64,000 nt of DNA from an uncultured Christensenella sp. (GTDB taxonomy: Bacteria > Bacillota > Clostridia > Christensenellales > Borkfalkiaceae): positions 162,051-226,050 of the forward strand of contig CAJTPB010000001.1 of NCBI GenBank assembly GCA_910578065.1, written 5' to 3'. How positions within the stretch are numbered: the stretch's first letter is position 1; each line of letters starts with the position of its first letter. A program made the translations under genes and the position numbers. This document shows positions 14,566 through 21,980 of the stretch, piece after piece. The notes beneath the pieces are model-generated. The model was not told the DNA's origin, searched no databases, and worked only from the letters and a program-made list of their open reading frames with translations.

Positions 14566-16590
14566 TTATCTCAGGTATCTGCCCTGCGCGCTTTCGCGCA
14601 CGTAATATACCTGTACTTCGTCGCCCGTGTTCGCATCGATATAAACGATATAGCTGTCTTCGCCGTACGAACATTCGAATTCGTATGCAAGCGTTTCCAG
14701 CCCGTCTACGGGAATCAGCGCAAGGTGCGCCGCGTTCGCTTCCAACCCGCGCGCAAGCATTGCCTGCGCTTCCGCCTGCGAAAGTTCCGTTTTATAAGAA
14801 CGTTCGCCGTAGTTTAAATGGTAACCGGAAGCGTCTAACCCAACCACTCTGCCGCGCGATTCGCACACGCGCACGCGGATCATATCGGGATAAGCGCGCA
14901 CGCCGCCGTCGTTGGAAACGTACGTGATGTCGGCAACCATGCCCGCATCGGAAAGCCACACCGCGTCTACGTTGTGAATGCCCAACCCCGCAAGGAATTC
15001 CCGTGCGAGTTTATCGCTCGTTTCCAAATCGAAATTCTTTTGCGTGCATGCTTCGTACGTGTCGAAGAACGCGAGCTTGCCCCCTTTCTTGGTGATCTGC
15101 GCAAAGATCTCGATCTCGTTTTCATCCGTCAAAACGAAGTTGTAGCACTGCATGTCGCGCGCAACCGTTTCGCCCGTGTAGCAAACCGAACGGATATGAT
15201 AGTTGTTCAAATACGTTTTTACCAACTCTTCCGCGCGGGCAGAGGTGACCTCTTCCTGCGAAGAAAGTTTGTTGTCGCCTACGTTGCCTTCGCCGGAGAA
15301 GGGCGCGTCTACCGTTTCTTCCGGTTCCGCATGCGTGCCCTGACCGATTTCGCCGAACTTCTGCGAAACGGAACCTTCTTTGCCTTCGAGGAACATCATC
15401 ATGTCTTTTTCCGTCATGTGGTTGGCAAGATCGTTCAGTTCCTTGTGCAGCGCGGTGTTCACGTTGTACAAATAAGAAATGGTATTGCGTTCCGTCTGCG
15501 TCAACGTTTTGCCCGCCGCGATTTTCGCAAGCAGGGTGCGCGCATATGCGTTCGTCTTGTTTACGAACGCGGAAATATCCGTGCCCGTCGCCGCGTCTAC
15601 GGGGCAGCGTTCGATCGCGCTTTCGAGCAGCGCGCTGTCTACAAGCACTTCGGTAAGCAGCTTTCTCTGTTCGTTCGCGCCCGAAGATACGCGCAATTTA
15701 CCCAAGTTGTCGTCCATATCCTCGGATACGGAAACCATTTCATACAGCGTGCTGCGAAATCCGTTCTGCGCGGAAAGGGTCATGTCGTTCATGCGGAAGT
15801 AACCCGCCGTAACCACCGTTGCAAGCGCAAGGCACGCAACCCCCAAAGAGATGGTAGCCGCAAGCCAGCCGCCGAATCCGGGCGCGTGCTTTCTGCGTTC
15901 CGTCTTCTGTTCGCGCTTGTGCTTGCTCTTTTCCGCTTTGCGCGCGTGCGCCGCTTCGCGCGCCTTTAACTTTTGTTCGCGCGCTTTATCCTGCGCTTCC
16001 TGCTTTTGCCGCTTTAACGCAAGACGCTCTTTCTTTTCCCGTTCCAAACGGCGGCGCTTATCCGCCTTGGATTCGTTTTTCAGCATTTCTCTGCGCGCGA
16101 TTTTTTCCGCGCGGCGTTCCGCCTTTTTTTCTTTTAAAGCAGCTCTGCGTTCGTCTGCCTTTGCTTTGCGCTCCGCTTTTTTCGCCGCGATCTGCGCTTT
16201 GTGCGCAAGTTTCTTTTCTTTGATCGCCGCCTTTTTTTCCAGCTTCTTCTGCTTTAACTCTGCTTTTTTCATGAGTTTCTTTTCTTTCTTCGCAGCTTTT
16301 GCCTGCGCCGCGCGAATGCGCTTTTCCGCCGCCGCGCTTTCTTTTTCCGCCTTTTTATCGGCGCGCTTTTCCGCCTTCTTTAAAGTCGTTTTCGCGCTTT
16401 GATCGGGCGGAGACTTTTTTACCGCGGCCTTCTTTTTCGCGGCTTTTGCGGTTGCGGATTTCTTTGCGGCGGGCTTCTTTGCCGTCGCTCTGCGGTTTTG
16501 ATTTGCCGCCTCTTCGCGCGACTGCTTTTCGATCGCTTCTACCTTTTCCGCTCCGCTGGATACGTCGTTTCCGATTTTTTTCTTTTCCAT
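14566..16590 (-). CDS. ypeB: germination protein YpeB with a long Lys/Ala-rich N-terminal extension
   Basis: 674 residues. Residues about 240-674 form a YpeB: membrane helix (WLAATISLGVACLALATVV), helical domain, then PepSY-like repeats with NYHIRSVCYTG and YVYIDANTGDEVQV-like strands. YpeB is needed for SleB stability in the spore and for cortex breakdown at germination; here it sits directly downstream of sleB as in bacilli. The first about 235 residues are extraordinary: almost only Lys, Ala, Glu, Arg, with histone-H1-like KKPAAKKSATAKAAKKKAAV followed by a long charged helix. Bacillus YpeB (about 450 residues) lacks this. AGGAGGAG precedes the ATG. Confidence 0.88.
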   Translation of the reverse strand: MEKKKIGNDVSSGAEKVEAIEKQSREEAANQNRRATAKKPAAKKSATAKAAKKKAAVKKSPPDQSAKTTLKKAEKRADKKAEKESAAAEKRIRAAQAKAAKKEKKLMKKAELKQKKLEKKAAIKEKKLAHKAQIAAKKAERKAKADERRAALKEKKAERRAEKIARREMLKNESKADKRRRLEREKKERLALKRQKQEAQDKAREQKLKAREAAHARKAEKSKHKREQKTERRKHAPGFGGWLAATISLGVACLALATVVTAGYFRMNDMTLSAQNGFRSTLYEMVSVSEDMDDNLGKLRVSSGANEQRKLLTEVLVDSALLESAIERCPVDAATGTDISAFVNKTNAYARTLLAKIAAGKTLTQTERNTISYLYNVNTALHKELNDLANHMTEKDMMMFLEGKEGSVSQKFGEIGQGTHAEPEETVDAPFSGEGNVGDNKLSSQEEVTSARAEELVKTYLNNYHIRSVCYTGETVARDMQCYNFVLTDENEIEIFAQITKKGGKLAFFDTYEACTQKNFDLETSDKLAREFLAGLGIHNVDAVWLSDAGMVADITYVSNDGGVRAYPDMIRVRVCESRGRVVGLDASGYHLNYGERSYKTELSQAEAQAMLARGLEANAAHLALIPVDGLETLAYEFECSYGEDSYIVYIDANTGDEVQVYYVRESAQGRYLR

Positions 16591-16599
16591 ATCTCCTCC

Positions 16600-17352
16600 T
16601 TAAATGGCAAACACGTGTTTACCGATCACCGTTACCGTTTGACGGTTAAAAATCCATGCGCTGGTCGCAACGGCGGGATTGTAATAGTACAGGCACCCGT
16701 AAGTGGGATCCCACCCGTTGAACGCGTCGCGCGCGGCGTCGTATGCCGTCTGATTGGGTTCGAGGTTGATCTGCCCGTCTGCGACCGCGGTAAACGCGCC
16801 CTTTTGGTAGATCACGCCCGAAACCGAGTTGGGGAAAGAAGGGCTTTTTACGCGGTTTAAAATTACCGCGCCGATCGCCACCTGACCCGTGTAGCTTTCC
16901 CCTCTGCCCTCCGCATAGATGGCTTTCGCCATTAAATAGAGGTCGGAAGAGGTATAGTTCGAACCGCCGGACGAAGGTTTCTTTTGTTCGCCCTGTCCGT
17001 CGAGGACTTTGTAGGAATCGTTCATGCCGAGCGCGGCGTAAGTCGCTTTCCCTACTACGCCGTCTGCCGTAAGCCCGTTCTTTTTCTGGAACAAGATCAC
17101 CGCCTGCTTCGTGCCCGAACCGAACACGCCGTCTACCGAGCCTTTGTAATAGCCCCATTGCTTCAATCTGCGCTGAACTTCCTTCACTTCGCCGCCCGAA
17201 CTCCCCTGACGGAGCACTGCGGTTTCGACGACGGCAGTCTGCGCCGTATCGGTCGCGTAGGGTTGCACGCGGGTGATTCCGTATGCCGCCGCACCTGCGA
17301 CGGTCGCGGACAACGCGAGCGACAACGCGCCGATTGCCAAAATCTTCTTCAT
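16600..17352 (-). CDS. sleB: spore cortex-lytic enzyme SleB
   Basis: 250 residues: signal peptide (LAIGALSLALSATVAGAAAYG), peptidoglycan-binding domain at about residues 50-112 (VKEVQRRLKQWGYYKGSVDG, FQKKNGLTADGVVG), and a cell-wall hydrolase domain from about 133 with the catalytic Glu in AKAIYAEGRGE and the typical AIGAVILNRV and CLYYYNP. A lytic transglycosylase that degrades cortex peptidoglycan on germination. Nine bases before ypeB in the same direction, the standard arrangement. AGGAGG precedes the ATG. Confidence 0.95.
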   Translation of the reverse strand: MKKILAIGALSLALSATVAGAAAYGITRVQPYATDTAQTAVVETAVLRQGSSGGEVKEVQRRLKQWGYYKGSVDGVFGSGTKQAVILFQKKNGLTADGVVGKATYAALGMNDSYKVLDGQGEQKKPSSGGSNYTSSDLYLMAKAIYAEGRGESYTGQVAIGAVILNRVKSPSFPNSVSGVIYQKGAFTAVADGQINLEPNQTAYDAARDAFNGWDPTYGCLYYYNPAVATSAWIFNRQTVTVIGKHVFAI

Positions 17353-17370
17353 TTATTTTCCTCCTGTCCG

Positions 17371-17399
17371 TAATATTTGTAATCGTAAAAAATTTATGC
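17371..17399 (-). promoter_or_regulatory. possible sigma-G-type promoter of sleB-ypeB
   Basis: Minus strand GCATA, 17-base spacer, AATATTA, close to the forespore consensus gMATR / CATnMTA (five of seven in the -10). sleB is forespore-expressed in Bacillus, so the position fits; the match is modest. Confidence 0.35.
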
Positions 17400-17436
17400 G
17401 AAGTTTTTGCAAACGCCCTTTTTTGCAAAAATTTTT

Positions 17437-17473
17437 AAAGAAAAAAGCCCTCTTAAAAAAGAGAGCCGCTATA
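17437..17473 (-). terminator. intrinsic terminator after spoIIR
   Basis: Minus strand GCTCTC/GAGGGC stem followed by CTTTTTTC, just beyond the stop codon. Confidence 0.65.
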
Positions 17474-17478
17474 AAAAT

Positions 17479-18015
17479 TTAATTTTCTTTGCCGAAAAAG
17501 TTACGGATGATTTCCGCAATTTTGCTTTTGTAAACCACGTTTCCGTTGCCGCCCGCAAAGCACAGCGGCGGATATACAACGCACCACCAATTATCCCCTT
17601 CGCCCGTGCCAAGTTCCAAAATCAGCGCGTCGTACACGCCTGCGGAAAGCGTTACGTCTTCGTACACGCGGGTAGGAAATTCTTCCTGCCGAAGACTCGC
17701 CCGCGCGCCGTAGGTAAACCCGTGTTCCCGCAAAATTTTATCCGCCTGCTTTTCCGCCTCGCCCAATAACCCCTTTACCGTTTGCATCGCCTCTTCTTTC
17801 GTTTCGCACTGCGCTATAAACGGCGTTAAAAATTTTACGACCCCGTCGCGCACGATATATTTTACCCGCTGATCTTCTTCGCCGTTGGAATTGGCGCGAA
17901 TATGTACGCGCAAATATTCTCCCCGTTCCGCCGCCTGCGCGTTGTTTCCGCCGAACGCAAGCGCGATGCCCGCGATCGCCGCGATCAATAAAATACAGAT
18001 AAACGTCTTTTTCAT
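17479..18015 (-). CDS. spoIIR: stage II sporulation protein R
   Basis: 178 residues with an N-terminal export signal. Contains the family blocks LRVHIRANSNGEEDQRVKY, TYGARASLRQEEFPTR and GEGDNWWCVVYPPLCF. SpoIIR is made in the forespore, secreted into the intermembrane space, and triggers SpoIIGA to process pro-sigma-E, linking the two compartments. Full length. Its ribosome site GGAGG lies in a stable hairpin (see separate entry) and a sigma-F-like promoter overlaps that hairpin. Confidence 0.95.
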   Translation of the reverse strand: MKKTFICILLIAAIAGIALAFGGNNAQAAERGEYLRVHIRANSNGEEDQRVKYIVRDGVVKFLTPFIAQCETKEEAMQTVKGLLGEAEKQADKILREHGFTYGARASLRQEEFPTRVYEDVTLSAGVYDALILELGTGEGDNWWCVVYPPLCFAGGNGNVVYKSKIAEIIRNFFGKEN

Positions 18016-18017
18016 AA

Positions 18018-18049
18018 AAATAACCTCCGCTTTGCTTACGCGAAGGTTA
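18018..18049 (-). promoter_or_regulatory. hairpin enclosing the spoIIR ribosome-binding site
   Basis: AATAACCTTCGC pairs with GCGGAGGTTATT (12 pairs, one G-U) around a 9-base loop on the minus strand. The 3' arm contains the GGAGG used by spoIIR, so RNA carrying the whole hairpin should be poorly translated. Confidence 0.65.
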
Positions 18050-18074
18050 TTGCCTTATCTTATCACTTTTATAC
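18046..18074 (-). promoter_or_regulatory. sigma-F-like promoter of spoIIR
   Basis: Minus strand GTATA, 15-base spacer, GGCAATAAC, close to the sigma-F consensus GYATA / GGNNANANT. spoIIR is a sigma-F gene in Bacillus. A start about 7 bases on would fall inside the 5' arm of the hairpin. Confidence 0.5.
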
Positions 18075-18077
18075 CTA

Positions 18078-18299
18078 TCATTTTTGTAAATCTTCCGCAC
18101 CGTCTTCCCGATACTCGATCACGTCTTCTACCCTGCAATGCAATATCGAACAAAAGTCGTCTATCTTCGCCGTACTGATTCCCATTCCCTTTCGAATGCG
18201 ATCGAGCGTGCTGCTGCTGATATGATATCGGGTCACAAGCGTATAAGTGGATTCGCCTTTTTCCCGCAACGTTCTCCAAAACGGCGCGTAACTAATCAT
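18078..18299 (-). CDS. Xre-family transcription regulator
   Basis: 73 residues, a single Cro/CI-type helix-turn-helix (YTLVTRYHISSSTLDRIRKG) with the DFCSILHCRVEDVIEY ending common to small regulators of mobile or stress modules. Divergent from the two unknown genes at 18.4-19.5 kb, with overlapping promoters, so it likely controls them and itself. No ribosome site precedes the ATG; the promoter predicts a transcript starting at the A of the ATG. Confidence 0.85.
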   Translation of the reverse strand: MISYAPFWRTLREKGESTYTLVTRYHISSSTLDRIRKGMGISTAKIDDFCSILHCRVEDVIEYREDGAEDLQK

Positions 18300-18305
18300 A
18301 ATTCA

Positions 18306-18334
18306 ATTATAATATGTAGCCTAATACTTGACAA
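18306..18334 (-). promoter_or_regulatory. promoter of the Xre regulator
   Basis: Minus strand TTGTCA, 17-base spacer, TATAAT, 7 bases from the ATG. Its -35 box lies on top of the -35 box of the divergent promoter. Confidence 0.7.
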
Positions 18335-18356
18335 TAGTCATAATTTAGACTATAAT
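18328..18356 (+). promoter_or_regulatory. promoter of the divergent unknown operon, with operator
   Basis: TTGACA, 17-base spacer, TATAAT. Inside the spacer an inverted repeat ATAGTC-8-GACTAT (18335-18354) is a good candidate binding site for the Xre protein. Confidence 0.75.
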
Positions 18357-18397
18357 GTGAATATCAGACTAAAAAAATTGAATACGGAGGAAGATGT

Positions 18398-19273
18398 ATG
18401 AAAGATTGGTATTCCGAAGCAGATGCGGCGGTAACCGAAACGGCGGAAGCTATTTGCAAATTCCGCGAAGAAGAAGCGTTTTACAACGCAGAATTGCAAA
18501 AGCTGAAAAACAGGCAAATTACCGCGCCCGCGGTATTCAACATTGCGTTGAAAAATTTAGAAGAAGAGTATGAAAAACATCGCGAAAACTGCTTTTTCAA
18601 CGGTACATACGCGAACAAAAAAGAACAGAAAAGCGAACTTATCACCGCGCTGAGATTTTGCGCGGCATGCCTTGCCGTAAACGATGTGGTCGTAAATGCG
18701 TATCAGCAGGTAAAAATGGACATTTTAACCGTTATGCAGCACGAACTTGCCCGCGTCAACGGAAGAAGACTTTGCGACGAAGCGTTTCAAAAAGCGTTGG
18801 CTGCCCGTTTATTGCCACTGGCGAAAAAGCATTCTTCGCCGAGCGGACTTATGCTGTTCCTGTTCGGGCTGTTTTCGTTGTTCGGAAAAAGCGCCAAACA
18901 ACAAAAAATTTACGAACAAATGAAAATGTACTGCGGACTGCGGGAATTGGAACTGCGCTCCGACCGGAAAAAACTGCAACATTACGAAGGGTGTAATTTT
19001 TCCGCATGCGGAAAAAGCATTGCGCTGGCAGTGGAATGCGAAAAAGCGATCGACGCAAAGTATGCCGAATGGGATCGCCTAAACAAACAGATCGACGAGC
19101 AATACAACGCGGAATTTCAAAGCACCAAAGAAAAAATATTTCAATACCTTAATCGCATTCCCGAAAACTACCGCAACGAACAAACGCTGAACGGCGCGGC
19201 GCAGCTTTTGGAAGCGGGCAAAGCGGAAACGATGAACGACATTTATAAAATTGCGGAGGAAAACCTTTCATGA
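18398..19273 (+). CDS. unknown helical protein with a hydrophobic segment
   Basis: 291 residues, family not recognised. Mostly long amphipathic helices (coiled-coil-like at about 20-70 and 225-260), with one strongly hydrophobic stretch in the middle (SGLMLFLFGLFSLFG, about residue 150) that could insert into a membrane. No enzyme motif seen. Preceded by GGAGGAAG. Its stop overlaps the start of the next gene (ATGA). Divergent from an Xre regulator with a shared control region, which suggests a regulated two-gene module. Confidence 0.7.
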   Translation: MKDWYSEADAAVTETAEAICKFREEEAFYNAELQKLKNRQITAPAVFNIALKNLEEEYEKHRENCFFNGTYANKKEQKSELITALRFCAACLAVNDVVVNAYQQVKMDILTVMQHELARVNGRRLCDEAFQKALAARLLPLAKKHSSPSGLMLFLFGLFSLFGKSAKQQKIYEQMKMYCGLRELELRSDRKKLQHYEGCNFSACGKSIALAVECEKAIDAKYAEWDRLNKQIDEQYNAEFQSTKEKIFQYLNRIPENYRNEQTLNGAAQLLEAGKAETMNDIYKIAEENLS

Positions 19274-19494
19274 AAAACATTAAACTGTACGGCAGCGGAT
19301 ACGGAGACGTATACGAAGTAAACGACTGGGGCGATATTATAACGAGCGGCGGCATGCGCACGGGATACTCGCTGCGCGGAAGCGATCTTGTAGATGAAAG
19401 CGGGCGCACGATCGGATTTTTACACTTCGGCAACGTCGATTACGCGAACGATTACAGCGGATCGCAACCTTTTCGGCGGTATCAAGAACTGTAA
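19270..19494 (+). CDS. small unknown protein
   Basis: 74 residues, rich in Gly, Tyr, Asp and Arg. The sequence shows a YEVNDWGDIITSGG strand-turn pattern and an ESGRTIGFLHFGNVDY segment, suggesting a small beta protein. Not recognised. Four-base overlap with the preceding gene implies translational coupling, and a terminator follows at once. Confidence 0.65.
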   Translation: MKNIKLYGSGYGDVYEVNDWGDIITSGGMRTGYSLRGSDLVDESGRTIGFLHFGNVDYANDYSGSQPFRRYQEL

Positions 19495-19496
19495 CG

Positions 19497-19531
19497 AAAA
19501 AGGCTTCCGATGATCGGAAGCCTTTTTTTAT
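19497..19531. terminator. bidirectional terminator
   Basis: AAAAAGGCTTCCGA / TCGGAAGCCTTTTTT hairpin between converging genes. Confidence 0.8.
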
Positions 19532-19932
19532 TCGTTTTCGAGCAGATCGCGCATGCCGCTTGCCGTATACAGTTTTGCACTTTCTACCGTAACCCGAAAT
19601 GCGTGAAACGTTTCGTCTTGCGCAGTAGCATGGTGTTTTAACAGATTGGGGCAATCGTTCAGCATTTGCGCTTTTACAGTCATATCGAAACACTCTTCCG
19701 CAAATCCGTCTACACGGATCCAATCGCGCGTGCCTGCCTTTAACGCGACGATCTGCACGTTTCCGTTTTTCTTTAACTGCTCGAACACGGGTTTGCCCGC
19801 GCCCGCGCTAAGATAAAGCGCGCCGCCGATTTCCGTCACCGCGCCGAACGGTCTGCCCGCGGGCTTGCCGTCGTTTACCGTAAGCAGCATAAACGCGCCG
19901 CATTCCCTTAAAAACTCCGCCGTTTCATTCAT
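19528..19932 (-). CDS. pyridoxamine 5'-phosphate oxidase-like FMN protein
   Basis: 134 residues, split-barrel fold: MLLTVNDGKPAGRPFGAV near the start (FMN/substrate strand), LYLSAGAGKPVFEQLKKNGNV and WIRVDGFAEE are typical of small PNPOx-like proteins. Likely binds FMN or F420-like flavin and acts as a reductase; the substrate is unknown. I start at the ATG behind GGAGG; a longer frame begins 9 codons earlier. Confidence 0.82.
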   Translation of the reverse strand: MNETAEFLRECGAFMLLTVNDGKPAGRPFGAVTEIGGALYLSAGAGKPVFEQLKKNGNVQIVALKAGTRDWIRVDGFAEECFDMTVKAQMLNDCPNLLKHHATAQDETFHAFRVTVESAKLYTASGMRDLLENE

Positions 19933-20014
19933 AGGACCGTCCTCCGTAAAATCAATCATTTTTTATCCGAATACTCGATTGTGCCGCTTTCCGCGTTTAT
20001 CAAACGCGTATTTT

Positions 20015-20488
20015 TTAAATTATGCCGATAGATTGCTTTTGCATTACATAATTTTTTAACCGAACGCCTAATCGCTCCGCTTCCTGCTCTTGTACAAGGG
20101 TATATCCCCTTCCCTCGAAAAAAGGCTTCGCCGTGATCGACGCATACGTTTTTACAGCGGAAAATCCCTTTTCCAACCGATCGCACAGCGCAGCGGCAAT
20201 GCCGCAATGCTGAAACTTTTTATGCACGTACAGAAAATCCAAACAGCCCGCGCCGTCGATACTACCGAACCCGACGATCACGCCGTCGATTTCGGCAATC
20301 AACGTGCGCTGAGCGGATAGATCTTTGCGGCGCGTATTCAAACCGCCGCAGCCGTTTATCCAGGCACAAATTTGTTCCGCTGTGTAATGCGCGCAATTAA
20401 CTGCCGTCACCGTTTCGCGAAACAAATGCGCCACGCAAGGAAAATCGGAATCTTTATATTTTCGTACGGTAATGTTCTTATTAGCCAT
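20015..20488 (-). CDS. GNAT family N-acetyltransferase
   Basis: 157 residues. Acetyl-CoA motif as VHKKFQHCGIAAAL and the C-terminal FFEGRGY with a following long strand identify a GNAT of the general YafP-like type. It begins one base after the mnmA stop on the same strand, so the two are probably co-transcribed. Substrate unknown. Confidence 0.85.
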   Translation of the reverse strand: MANKNITVRKYKDSDFPCVAHLFRETVTAVNCAHYTAEQICAWINGCGGLNTRRKDLSAQRTLIAEIDGVIVGFGSIDGAGCLDFLYVHKKFQHCGIAAALCDRLEKGFSAVKTYASITAKPFFEGRGYTLVQEQEAERLGVRLKNYVMQKQSIGII

Positions 20489-20489
20489 T

Positions 20490-21569
20490 TTATTCGGCGG
20501 AGCAAATTATGCCGCCGCCCAAACACTGTATTTCGTCGTACAGTACGGCAAACTGCCCTTCGGTAACGGCACGCTGCGGGCTATCGTAGATCACTTTTAA
20601 AGAACGCTCTCCCGTGCGGATCACGTGTACCTTTTGCTCTTCTTGGCGATAGCGGAATTTCGCCGTGCAATCAAATTCCCTTTGCGCGGGCGGATAAGGA
20701 ATGTAGTTCATCTCTTCCACCGTACAAGAATCGGAATACAAGGGCGATTCGTCCCCATGCGAAACATACAGCACGTTGTTCTTTAAATCTTTTTTTACGA
20801 CGAACCATCTGCCGTCCTCTCCCTTTCTTCCGCCGAGGTCTAACCCTCTGCGCTGCCCCAAAGTATAATACATTAAGCCCAAATGCTCACCTACCCGCTC
20901 CCCTTCTAACGTGCGGATCTCCCCCGGCTGCGCGGGCAAATATTCCTGCAAAAATTTGCGGAAGTTCCGCTCGCCGATAAAACAAATGCCCGTAGAATCT
21001 TTCTTCTTCGCGGTCGCAAGTCCGTTTTTTTCCGCGAGCGAACGCACTTCGCTTTTATCGTACGCTGCAAGCGGGAACAGCACGCCCTCTAACTGCTGCT
21101 GCGAAAGCTGATTTAAAAAGTACGTTTGATCTTTGTTTTTATCCTTTGCCTTTAACAAGCGATGCACGCCGTTCTCGTGCGAAATTCCGCAATAATGCCC
21201 CGTGGCAATGTAATCTGCCCCCAACTCTTTTGCGTATTCTTTAAACGGACCGAATTTAATTTCGCGGTTGCACAATACGTCGGGATTGGGCGTTCTGCCC
21301 GCACGGTATTCGCGTAAGAAGTAAGAAAAAACCCGCTCCATATACTGCGCGGAAAAATTTACGGTAAAATAAGGGATATCGAGCAACCCGCTCACTCTGC
21401 GCACGTCCTCGAAATCTTCTTCCGCCGTGCACGCACCGTTTTCGCCCGCCTCTTCCCAATTTTTCATAAATAATCCGACAACGCGATAGCCCTGTTCTTT
21501 TAACAACAACGCCGCCACCGAACTGTCTACCCCGCCGCTCATTCCCACGACGACCGTTTTTTGCGCCAT
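20490..21569 (-). CDS. mnmA: tRNA-specific 2-thiouridylase MnmA
   Basis: 359 residues, full length. P-loop GMSGGVDSSVAA for ATP, catalytic Cys in CNREIKFG (about residue 103) and second Cys in STGICFIGERNF (about residue 200), plus ATGHY. The enzyme puts sulfur on U34 of Lys, Glu and Gln tRNAs with ATP and a persulfide donor. Cytoplasmic. Followed directly by a GNAT gene. Confidence 0.96.
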   Translation of the reverse strand: MAQKTVVVGMSGGVDSSVAALLLKEQGYRVVGLFMKNWEEAGENGACTAEEDFEDVRRVSGLLDIPYFTVNFSAQYMERVFSYFLREYRAGRTPNPDVLCNREIKFGPFKEYAKELGADYIATGHYCGISHENGVHRLLKAKDKNKDQTYFLNQLSQQQLEGVLFPLAAYDKSEVRSLAEKNGLATAKKKDSTGICFIGERNFRKFLQEYLPAQPGEIRTLEGERVGEHLGLMYYTLGQRRGLDLGGRKGEDGRWFVVKKDLKNNVLYVSHGDESPLYSDSCTVEEMNYIPYPPAQREFDCTAKFRYRQEEQKVHVIRTGERSLKVIYDSPQRAVTEGQFAVLYDEIQCLGGGIICSAE

Positions 21570-21649
21570 AACCGAAATTTCCCGAAAAAATTTTTCTCTA
21601 TTTTACCATATTTGCGCAAAAATTTAAAGCATTTTTATTCCGATTGTGT

Positions 21650-21655
21650 TATAAT
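21650..21655 (+). promoter_or_regulatory. extended -10 promoter of tRNA-Arg
   Basis: TGTTATAAT (TGn extended -10) about 48 bases before the tRNA; no good -35 hexamer at 17 bases. Confidence 0.5.
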
Positions 21656-21702
21656 ACTTGCCGAAAGAAGTTTTAACGCCCTTTCGCCTTACAATCAAAT
21701 AT

Positions 21703-21779
21703 GCACTCGTAGCGCAATTGGATAGAGTGTCAGCCTCCGACGCTGAAGGTTGTGGGTTCGATTCCCGCCGGGTGCACCA
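21703..21779 (+). tRNA. tRNA-Arg (CCG)
   Basis: Full cloverleaf: acceptor GCACTCG/CGGGTGC with one T-G pair, anticodon stem TCAGC/GCTGA enclosing loop CTCCGAC with anticodon CCG, T-loop TTCGATT, encoded CCA. Confidence 0.96.
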
Positions 21780-21822
21780 AAAAATGCCGCATTTTCCGAA
21801 AAACAAACTGCGGCATTTTTTT
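21780..21822 (+). terminator. terminator after tRNA-Arg
   Basis: AAAATGCCGCA/TGCGGCATTTTTTT hairpin directly after CCA. Confidence 0.8.
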
Positions 21823-21919
21823 ATATTTCATTTTCATGCCAATTTTAAGAACCATATTTTAAAACAAACATATAATACAGTACGATACAATTTAACAGCT
21901 ACATATTCCGCTTTTAATT

Positions 21920-21968
21920 ACTACATATTCGGCTTCCGTTACGAAGGCCGGTATGTAGTATTTTTTTA
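21920..21968 (+). terminator. terminator-like hairpin in the leader of the DUF11-like gene
   Basis: ACTACATA...CGGC-TTC / GAA-GCCG...TATGTAGT stem followed by TTTTTTT, ending at the ribosome site AGGAG of the gene at 21981. A partial second copy of the 5' arm (CTACATATTCCGC, near 21899) could compete for pairing, as in an attenuator. Confidence 0.6.
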
Positions 21969-21980
21969 GGAGCTTTATAT

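Noticed and set aside
15851..16402. Long plus-strand frame of 183 codons rich in Phe, Ser and Arg
   Set aside because: It is the antisense of the Lys/Ala/Glu-rich ypeB extension; composition is a mirror of that low-complexity coding sequence, with no ribosome site.
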